Below, piece by piece: positions 6,546 to 11,591 of a DNA stretch of 32,854 bases (positions within the stretch are counted from its first letter, which is position 1; each line of letters opens with the position of its first letter). Made by a program: the position numbers and the translations under genes. Source of the stretch: CAZOOK01 sp964581385. GTDB taxonomy: Bacteria > Pseudomonadota > Gammaproteobacteria > Nevskiales > Nevskiaceae. The notes under the pieces were generated by a model. It was given only the letters and a program-made list of their open reading frames with translations, was not told the DNA's origin and searched no databases. The DNA lies in assembly GCA_964581385.1 (NCBI GenBank), contig CAZOOK010000049.1:1-32854 (forward strand), in the 5' to 3' direction.

Positions 6546-8126
6546 ATGGAAACGACAATCGAGCGACGACGAAGCGAAGAAGTCACATACGACCATTTCC
6601 TGGGCGATCTGCAGACCCATTTCACGGCAATGCTCGCGAGTGGTGAAGCCCTTCTGACGGTTCCGACGGAAGGCCTCTGGGAGATTTACCTTGGAGCTAT
6701 CCCGGGCGAGCATCGCCAGTACCACACTTGCCACGCTTGCAAGCAGTTCTTCGAGCGGTTCGCAGGCTTGGTTGTGGTGGGAGGTGGTGGCGAGATTGTT
6801 CCCGCCATCTGGCAGAACGTCGAGAGCATCCCGGAAGAGCTTTGCGCTGCTGTGGAAGCGGTGCGCAAGGAAGTGCTTCGCCGATCTGTGGATGGAGTCT
6901 TCGCTTCCTCCAAGACCATCCTGGGAACGGCGGAATGCGGCGGGTTCTCCCACCTGCACGTCACGATCCCGGCTCGACTGGTCCACAAGTCGAGCATCGA
7001 GTCCGCGGGCCAGCGTCGAGCGGTGTTCGCCGAAGACCACAAGAACCTGTCGCGCGCGTTGGGAGAATTCAAGGAAGAAACGCTCCGGGAGGTTGTGCGC
7101 ATCCTGAAGGCGGGAATCGTGTCGCGCGCGGAGAAATTCCTTGTGCACGCCGAATGGTTGCTGGAGTTGAAGACCCTGAAACCCAAGGGCCAACGCCGAT
7201 CCGCCCTCATCTGGCGGGCTGTGGCGACCGCCCCCACCGGATGGACCTCGCCGCGCGCGCAGGTGATCGGGTCCTTGATTGATGATCTCGCCGCGGGCCT
7301 GTCCACGGATATTGTGGTCCGCAACTTCAACATGAAACTGGCGCCACTCCAGTACCAGCGCCCGCAGGCCGCGCCCACCGAAGGCAACATCAAGCGGGCG
7401 GAGGAGATCTTCGCAAAGATGGATCTTGGTTTGGCGCTGGAGCGCCGGTTCGCATCCGTGGACGAGGTGGAAGCCATCTGGCGTCCCGCCCAAGCATCGC
7501 CCATGAAGACGGAAGGCTTGTTCGGGAACATCGCACCGAAGGGAAAGCCTGTTGCCGCACCTCGCGAGCTTGCGGCCGGCCGCATGACCGTCTCGAAGTT
7601 TTTGGTGACTGTGTTGCCCACGGCTGCCCGGGTGGAGGTCATGGTCCCTAGCGCTGGCGACTTTGTGGCGATCACCACTGCGGTCAACCCGGACGCTCCG
7701 CCGCTGCTTCGTTGGGACAAGGATGAAGCGCGGAATCCATTCGCCTACTACCGCTACGTTCGCGGGTCCAGTGCGTCGAGCTTCGGGCTTGTCGGAGGAT
7801 TGTTCGCCAACGTGCCAACCATCTGTAAAGCGCCTTCGTTCTGGCGCGGCCACCAGGACCACGGGATGAAGGAGGAGATTTTCTTCCTGTTGGATGGTGC
7901 TCACGACTCCACCAAGTCGGGAAGCGCCCTATTTCCCGAGACGCTGCGATCGGAGCTTCACGAGGTCCGGAGCGTGATCGAAGCGCATTCCAAGCAAGGC
8001 ATCATCGGCATGGCTCCCGGGCCTGACGCGGCGGGAATCGCTTCACCGCGCGAACGCTCAATCCTGCGTATCCGGTGTCTTGTGGACGGCGGATGGGTCG
8101 CCTACGATCTGGATCGGTGGGACTGA
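6546..8126 (+). CDS. large conserved phage protein of unknown function (526 aa)
   Basis: ATG 6546 with AAGGGGAAG upstream is preferred; the 61 in-frame codons before it look non-coding. Features: an N-terminal HFLGDLQTHFTAML helix; R-Q-Y-H-T-C-H-A-C at residues about 58-65 (Cys 62 and 65); VDGVFASSKTILGTAE; SRAEKFLVHAEWLLEL; a segment TGWTSPRAQVIGSLIDDLAAG; YQRPQAAPTEGNIKRAEEIF starting near 269; and an ALERRFASVDEV motif. I recall this arrangement in a widespread phage protein with no assigned function. The single C-x2-C with nearby His could bind metal. It is the largest gene in the accessory block and is followed closely by the tRNA gene. Confidence 0.75.
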   Translation: METTIERRRSEEVTYDHFLGDLQTHFTAMLASGEALLTVPTEGLWEIYLGAIPGEHRQYHTCHACKQFFERFAGLVVVGGGGEIVPAIWQNVESIPEELCAAVEAVRKEVLRRSVDGVFASSKTILGTAECGGFSHLHVTIPARLVHKSSIESAGQRRAVFAEDHKNLSRALGEFKEETLREVVRILKAGIVSRAEKFLVHAEWLLELKTLKPKGQRRSALIWRAVATAPTGWTSPRAQVIGSLIDDLAAGLSTDIVVRNFNMKLAPLQYQRPQAAPTEGNIKRAEEIFAKMDLGLALERRFASVDEVEAIWRPAQASPMKTEGLFGNIAPKGKPVAAPRELAAGRMTVSKFLVTVLPTAARVEVMVPSAGDFVAITTAVNPDAPPLLRWDKDEARNPFAYYRYVRGSSASSFGLVGGLFANVPTICKAPSFWRGHQDHGMKEEIFFLLDGAHDSTKSGSALFPETLRSELHEVRSVIEAHSKQGIIGMAPGPDAAGIASPRERSILRIRCLVDGGWVAYDLDRWD

Positions 8127-8138
8127 TTCGGTAGGTTT

Positions 8139-8209
8139 TGGCTCTTCGTCCAATGGCAGGACAACGGGTTTTGATCCCGTGAACGGTGGTTCGACTCCAC
8201 CAGAGCCAA
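8139..8209 (+). tRNA. trnQ: tRNA-Gln, anticodon TTG
   Basis: A full cloverleaf can be drawn. The acceptor stem TGGCTCT (8139-8145) pairs with AGAGCCA (8202-8208), discriminator A 8209. The D-stem is GTCC/GGAC, the anticodon stem ACGGG/CCCGT with loop TTTTGAT (anticodon TTG, reads CAA/CAG), the variable loop GAAC, and the T-stem GGTGG/CCACC with loop TTCGACT. CCA is not encoded. U1-A72 is typical of glutamine tRNAs. Phage tRNAs may supply a codon or replace a host tRNA that has been cleaved. Confidence 0.93.
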
Positions 8210-8277
8210 TCGAAAGAGTATCTTCCCTCTACGCGACGGATCACAGGCTGGACACCTGCCCGACGCATGACCAAGTG

Positions 8278-8356
8278 GCCCTGTCGGGCTCTTTCACCTC
8301 GGGGCGTCTTGGCGCTCGTGTCCACACGGAGGGGGAAGAGTTCGACAGGGCTTTTT
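8278..8356 (+). ncRNA. long structured hairpin with T-tract before rha (terminator, leader or small RNA)
   Basis: Bases 8278-8300 pair with 8329-8351: 22 of 23 positions pair, with three G-U wobbles and a single A-G mismatch (8296/8333). The 28-nt apical region can form two small hairpins, 8304-8306/8313-8315 and 8317-8320/8325-8328, giving a three-way shape. T5 follows at 8352-8356. The helix begins 69 nt after the tRNA and ends 20 nt before the rha ATG. The T-tract suggests intrinsic termination of transcripts coming from the 526-aa gene and tRNA. The length and the branched top are more than a terminator needs, so a stable small RNA or regulated leader is also possible. Confidence 0.65.
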
Positions 8357-8370
8357 CGTTTGGAGAACCG

Positions 8371-9096
8371 ATGCAATTCGAACTGATCCCAGAAGACCCG
8401 AATCCGATTCCGACCCTTTCTTTGGATACCTTGACTTCAGCGCAGGGTATGGACTCCAGGGACATCGCGGAGCGGACCGGCAAGAGTCACGCCCACGTTT
8501 GCCGGGACATCCTGGAAATGCTCCAGCAGCTGGGGGAACCCGAATCCAGATTTGGATCGGGGTACATGGACGCCCAAGGCCAGCGCCGGCGGTGCTTCCT
8601 CCTGCCCAAGCGGGAATCCCTCATCCTGGCCAGCGGCTACAGCATCCCGCTCCGGGCCAAGATCATCGACCGGTGGGCGGAGCTCGAAGCGAGGGCCTTG
8701 CAGCCCTTCCAGATCCCGACCACGCTGGCCGACGCTCTCCAGCTCGCCGCCGACCAGGCCCGACAGATCGACACGCAAGCCGCGGCCCTCGCCATCGCTG
8801 CCCCCAAAGTCGCAGCTCAAGACCTCCTCTCCGGCGCCGGTGGCCTGTTTGGGATCCGGGAAGCTGGGAAGCAATGCGGCATGGGTCAGAAGGCCTTCAC
8901 CGCCTTCCTGGTGGACCGCAAGATCATGTACCGCCTCGGTGGCGATCTCACACCCCACCAGGAGCACATCGACGCGGGCAGGTTCGCAGTGTCCACGGGA
9001 ACGGCGATCCATGGGGAAGACGCCCACGCATGGCGACAGGCCAAGTTCACCGCGCGCGGGATTGCCTGGATCGCCGAGAGGGTCGCGGGGAAATAG
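8371..9096 (+). CDS. rha: Rha-family / KilAC phage regulatory protein (241 aa)
   Basis: ATG 8371 has GGAGA at 8362-8366. An open frame from 8080 runs through the tRNA and hairpin and is rejected. The N-terminal domain MDSRDIAERTGKSHAHVCRDI ... MDAQGQRRRCFLLPKRESLIL ... AKIIDRWAELEA is the pRha pattern. The C-terminal part LLSGAGGLFGIREAGKQCGMGQKAFTAFLVDRKIMYR ... GRFAVSTG ... KFTARGIAWIAERV is a KilAC (antirepressor C-terminal) domain. Such two-domain proteins are phage antirepressor-type regulators, often of temperate phages. It stands alone with its own leader. It faces the leftward operon tail to tail. Confidence 0.87.
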   Translation: MQFELIPEDPNPIPTLSLDTLTSAQGMDSRDIAERTGKSHAHVCRDILEMLQQLGEPESRFGSGYMDAQGQRRRCFLLPKRESLILASGYSIPLRAKIIDRWAELEARALQPFQIPTTLADALQLAADQARQIDTQAAALAIAAPKVAAQDLLSGAGGLFGIREAGKQCGMGQKAFTAFLVDRKIMYRLGGDLTPHQEHIDAGRFAVSTGTAIHGEDAHAWRQAKFTARGIAWIAERVAGK

Positions 9097-9126
9097 AAAC
9101 AGCGCTCGCCAAGTCCTGCGAAGCGC
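9090..9126 (-). terminator. probable intrinsic terminator of the leftward operon
   Basis: Read leftward, GCGCTTCGC (9126-9118) pairs with GCGAGCGC (9109-9102), leaving one bulged base and an 8-nt loop. It is followed by the T-rich string TGTTTCTATTT (9101-9091). It overlaps the last codons of rha on the other strand. A second hairpin, CCTGG/CCAGG at 9135-9149, lies between the two converging units but lacks a T-tract on either side. Confidence 0.55.
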
Positions 9127-9171
9127 CGTCCGTCCCTGGGCTCTCCAGGTGGGGCTAGTTGGCAAAGGCTA

Positions 9172-9411
9172 TTACAGATAGACTCCGGGTGTTCCAGTGT
9201 AGATGCCCATCCGTGCGCAGGAAACAGTGCCGCGAGGTTCAAAGCAGGATAGATCACCCGTCAGGCGAAGAGGGATGGATTCCGGATTGTATACCACGAC
9301 CCCGAAGAACCTTTCCAGTTTGATTGATTCCCCAGAGCCAGGACTTGGAGGTGTCGCCAGAGGTTCAGGGCGCGTGGGCCAGCGGGGCCATGCAGGAGCT
9401 TCACCGTTCAC
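9172..9411 (-). CDS. hypothetical protein, last gene of the leftward operon (79 aa)
   Basis: The start is GTG at 9411-9409, overlapping the stop of the gene before it (GTGA on the minus strand). A longer upstream reading of this frame would overlap that gene fully and is rejected. The product has a Pro/Trp-rich N-terminus (APAWPRWPTRPEPLATPPSP) and then a more ordered part with KLERFFGVVVYN and SCARMGIYTG. No family is recognised. The coupled start fits the pattern of its neighbours. Confidence 0.5.
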   Translation of the reverse strand: MNGEAPAWPRWPTRPEPLATPPSPGSGESIKLERFFGVVVYNPESIPLRLTGDLSCFEPRGTVSCARMGIYTGTPGVYL

Positions 9412-9755
9412 GGCGTCACATCCAATGCTTTCTCCAGGGATTCCCATGCGGGAATTGCCTTTTCGAGGAAGGCGTCCCCATTGTTCCAGCAGCCGATGAG
9501 GCGGCGACCCGCAGCTTCGATGGCCCGCAGGCGTTCCAGTTCCGCGATCGGCACTGCGCAATGGGCTGGCTTCGACCGGTCAACGACGAAGGCCGGGAAA
9601 TCGGCGATCATATTCTTGGCTTTGTTGACAGCAAGCGCATAGCATTCCTTTGCGATGGAATCACCTGTTCGACCTTCGGTGAAATAGGTTTCCCAGATCT
9701 TATCAAATTCGTCTTCCGGAATTTCATCAGAAAGATCAAGTACGATATGGCTCAT
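9408..9755 (-). CDS. hypothetical acidic protein (115 aa)
   Basis: ATG at 9755-9753 lies three bases after the upstream stop with GAGG-type sequence before it. The protein begins MSHIVLDLSDEIPEDEFDKIWETYF, is acidic and mainly helical, and has a later PIAELERLRAIEAAGRRLIGCW helix. The C-terminal half resembles small phage proteins described only as hypothetical. It is part of the eight-gene leftward cassette. Confidence 0.65.
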   Translation of the reverse strand: MSHIVLDLSDEIPEDEFDKIWETYFTEGRTGDSIAKECYALAVNKAKNMIADFPAFVVDRSKPAHCAVPIAELERLRAIEAAGRRLIGCWNNGDAFLEKAIPAWESLEKALDVTP

Positions 9756-9758
9756 ACC

Positions 9759-9971
9759 TTAACCTCTTTCCTCTTCAAGATGTATTGGTACTGCAATCGT
9801 CTTGTAATAATACCCTTTATCATCTACCCTGGTTATCTCAACGTAATTGTTTTCCCACAGAAAGAATCCGTGCAAAAGAACGCGCTCTCCTATTTTTGGC
9901 TTTAGATCATCGCATGGGTAAAATTGTTCTGGAGACGGCTGCTCAAGCAATCTTAAAGTGATAGGGGTCAA
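9759..9971 (-). CDS. hypothetical beta-rich protein (70 aa)
   Basis: TTG at 9971-9969 is chosen because GGGAGAG lies just upstream and the upstream gene stops four bases away. An in-frame TTG at 10004 would add 11 residues. The product contains LKPKIGERVLLHGFFLWENNYVEITRVDDKGYYYKTI, which reads as a small beta-barrel (SH3/KOW-like) with alternating hydrophobic residues. Function is unknown. Confidence 0.55.
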   Translation of the reverse strand: MTPITLRLLEQPSPEQFYPCDDLKPKIGERVLLHGFFLWENNYVEITRVDDKGYYYKTIAVPIHLEEERG

Positions 9972-9975
9972 TTCT

Positions 9976-10251
9976 TCACTCTCCCGAGCTGTCAAATACC
10001 TCAAGTCCGGGAATTGGCGTATTCGTATACGCTTCTGCCTTCCCGTTTAAACAGAGTAGATAGCTATCCCATCCTATTCTCTCGTCTCTTCCTTGATCGA
10101 TGAGTGTGAATACACCTGTTTCACGCTTCTTCTTTAGGCTTGGGAATCCAGTATAGAAGGTATTGAGTGCCAGATGCATTCCCTCCGCTGTGGCAGGGAC
10201 TTCGATGCATTCCGCCATGGCATCCGCAAGCAGGCCTCTGATTGGGCGCAT
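9976..10251 (-). CDS. hypothetical protein (91 aa)
   Basis: ATG at 10251 has GGAGG nine bases upstream. A GTG at 10257 would overlap the previous stop but sits too close to the Shine-Dalgarno site. The product has an N-terminal helix (PIRGLLADAMAECIEV) and a mixed C-terminal part with FTLIDQGRDERIGWDSYLLC. No family is recognised. It sits directly after the HTH gene in the leftward operon. Confidence 0.58.
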   Translation of the reverse strand: MRPIRGLLADAMAECIEVPATAEGMHLALNTFYTGFPSLKKKRETGVFTLIDQGRDERIGWDSYLLCLNGKAEAYTNTPIPGLEVFDSSGE

Positions 10252-10253
10252 CT

Positions 10254-10436
10254 TCACTTCCCTTCCCTCCCTGCAAGCCACGCCACCACGTCCGCCTCTC
10301 GCCACCCCTTCGCCCATGCGCCCATCTTGACGGGCTTCGGGAATGCGCCGAGGCGTACCCACTTCTCCAGCGTCGATCGGCTGACATGGATGCGTTCCAG
10401 GACTTCCTTGGAGCGGATGAGCTGGGGGAGGGTCAT
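10254..10436 (-). CDS. AlpA/excisionase-like helix-turn-helix protein (60 aa)
   Basis: ATG at 10436 overlaps the upstream stop (ATGA), and AAGGAG precedes it. The sequence LIRSKEVLERIHVSRSTLEKW followed by GAFPKPVKMG and WREADVVAWLA is the AlpA/MerR-like winged HTH pattern: first helix, turn, recognition helix S-R-S-T-L, wing with F-P-K-P-V, and a closing helix after W-R-E-A-D-V. Members are small transcription activators or excisionases. It is the only clear DNA-binding regulator in the leftward operon and the best candidate in the window for binding the 14-bp sites at 11455-11578, though this is inference. Confidence 0.85.
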   Translation of the reverse strand: MTLPQLIRSKEVLERIHVSRSTLEKWVRLGAFPKPVKMGAWAKGWREADVVAWLAGREGK

Positions 10437-10660
10437 GGCGTCGGCTCCTTGCAATTCAGGACGGCAGAACTGGTGTGGTCGTGGTCCTCCCCGCACTCGG
10501 GACAAATGATGGCGTCATGTGATCCGCATTCCCGGCAAGGGGATGATCCTTCTGTCCATTCGCTGATTGGCGAATAAGTCATACATTTGTAACACTCGAC
10601 TAGCGAAGAGTCTGTAATCTTTTGTGAGAATGACCAAGCTCCGCAATCTTCAGCTTTCAT
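10433..10660 (-). CDS. zinc-ribbon protein with three C-x2-C pairs (75 aa)
   Basis: ATG at 10660 overlaps the upstream TGA (ATGA) with AGGGG before it. A longer reading from 10753 would overlap the previous gene and is rejected. Cysteine pairs lie at residues 23/26, 42/45 and 53/56, with His residues at 60 and 62. This fits a zinc ribbon plus a possible second site. Small zinc ribbons are common among phage early genes and may touch RNA polymerase or nucleic acid. Function is unproven. Confidence 0.68.
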   Translation of the reverse strand: MKAEDCGAWSFSQKITDSSLVECYKCMTYSPISEWTEGSSPCRECGSHDAIICPECGEDHDHTSSAVLNCKEPTP

Positions 10661-10911
10661 CTCATCCCCTGAATAGGCTTGCCCTGAATCCATCGCTTGA
10701 GCTGGTACCACTTCCGAATATTTTCTATGCACCGAATCAACGCACACCGCCACGGAGACGGTGCTGGCACAATGGTCATGAGCATACGTTTCCCGCCTCG
10801 GTAGACTTCAAACCAAGCTCCATTGAAAAGCTGGAATTCGCCGTCAATCGGAACAATCATTGGCTTGTATTCAGCTTTTGCTAGCATCTCTTCGATGTCG
10901 GGATCGATCAT
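10657..10911 (-). CDS. hypothetical protein (84 aa)
   Basis: ATG at 10911 overlaps the upstream stop (ATGA). The acidic N-terminus DPDIEEMLAKAEYKPMIVPIDGEF is followed by FNGAWFEVYRGGKRMLMTIV and a basic aromatic C-terminus (ENIRKWYQLKRW). The pattern suggests a small alpha/beta domain. No family is recognised. Confidence 0.6.
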   Translation of the reverse strand: MIDPDIEEMLAKAEYKPMIVPIDGEFQLFNGAWFEVYRGGKRMLMTIVPAPSPWRCALIRCIENIRKWYQLKRWIQGKPIQGMR

Positions 10912-11387
10912 TGCTCTGGCCTAATCATGAAACACATCAACATCATCACTTTAGCCTCCTCCGGATAAATCTTTTCTGGGATCGTTGGCCCAAATGTGCG
11001 GACGCATGAGATATAGGCTCCCGGTACTTCGATATCTATTCCGTTACTGGGGGAAGGAATGTAGCTGGTATTGACTCGTTTATATTGAAAATTCGATCCG
11101 TTTTTTAGAATCTCTTCCCTCAACGACTGAAACATCTTAGGAAGATTTGACTTATCCCACGGATAGGAGCGAACTTCGAACTTATAATCACCAACTTTAG
11201 CAGGCGCGGCATCACTTGGTGCGATTCCGTTCTTCGGTAGGTGCTGGATAGCGAGACGAGTCAGAAGGTCTTTCAGATCTTGATACTCTTGGCAATCAAC
11301 ATTAAAGGGGCCATCTATAGCTTGGGCGGCAGCGTATGGAGCGTATGGAGCGTATGGAGCAAGCCCAGTCTTCAGTGGTTCTTTCAT
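10908..11387 (-). CDS. hypothetical protein, first gene of the leftward operon (159 aa)
   Basis: ATG at 11387 has only a weak AGG before it and begins the leftward operon about 70 bp from operator-like site A. Residues 9-20 carry a tandem A-P-Y repeat. The rest is ordered: CQEYQDLKDLLTRLAIQHL, KVGDYKFEVRSYPW, MFQSLREEILKNG, then a strand-rich end with VPGAYISCVRTFG and VMMLMCFM. No family is recognised. As the first gene it would be the most highly made product of this unit. Confidence 0.62.
   Translation of the reverse strand: MKEPLKTGLAPYAPYAPYAAAQAIDGPFNVDCQEYQDLKDLLTRLAIQHLPKNGIAPSDAAPAKVGDYKFEVRSYPWDKSNLPKMFQSLREEILKNGSNFQYKRVNTSYIPSPSNGIDIEVPGAYISCVRTFGPTIPEKIYPEEAKVMMLMCFMIRPEQ
11332..11358. 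repeat. three exact copies of a 9-bp unit (GCGTATGGA)
   Basis: Three head-to-tail copies at 11332-11340, 11341-11349 and 11350-11358 lie inside the first leftward gene and encode A-P-Y repeats on the minus strand. The frame is kept, so the copy number could vary without breaking the gene. Confidence 0.9.
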
Positions 11388-11454
11388 AGCCTGAATCTAC
11401 ACCAAAACACCGCACCGCGCCACAAAAAGCACCGAATATGCAAAATCCGCATAG

Positions 11455-11468
11455 CTAAACCGCTTTAG
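11455..11468. promoter_or_regulatory. operator-like palindrome, site A (inverted copy)
   Basis: CTAAACCGCTTTAG is a near-perfect palindrome whose arms extend outward to AGCTAAA/TTTAGCT (11453-11470). It is the exact reverse complement of site B. It lies 67 bp before the first leftward gene, where the promoter for that operon should be. A dimeric regulator is the likely ligand. Confidence 0.72.
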
Positions 11469-11550
11469 CTTGCGTGTCCCATGCATGTGCCGACCAGTTT
11501 TCGGCTCTGAAGTCAGTCCCGAGAACGCACCAAAAAGGTGTATATTTAGA

Positions 11551-11578
11551 CTAAAGCGGTTTAGATAAAGCGGTTAAG
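11551..11578. promoter_or_regulatory. operator-like tandem sites B and C before the portal gene
   Basis: Site B is CTAAAGCGGTTTAG (11551-11564). Site C is ATAAAGCGGTTAAG (11565-11578), which directly abuts B and matches it at 12 of 14 positions. A TATATT string at 11541-11546 could be a -10 element, which would put B over the transcription start and C just before the AGGAG at 11582-11586. This is a good position for repression of the late genes. The promoter itself is not certain because no -35 is clear. Confidence 0.7.
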
Positions 11579-11591
11579 CGCAGGAGAACCC

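Noticed and set aside
6447..7904. 485-residue minus-strand frame opposite the 526-aa gene
   Set aside because: It is a GC-driven antisense shadow; the plus-strand product has recognisable conserved motifs and a good start.
8080..8370. N-terminal extension of the Rha frame
   Set aside because: It runs through the tRNA and the RNA hairpin. ATG 8371 has its own GGAGA and gives a complete pRha domain.
9097..9171. Possible attachment site next to the tRNA/rha region
   Set aside because: There is no duplicated tRNA 3' end and no integrase gene in the window. The short hairpins are better explained as terminators.
11332..11358. CRISPR-like or iteron array
   Set aside because: It has three 9-bp units with no spacers, inside a coding frame; it is a short coding repeat.
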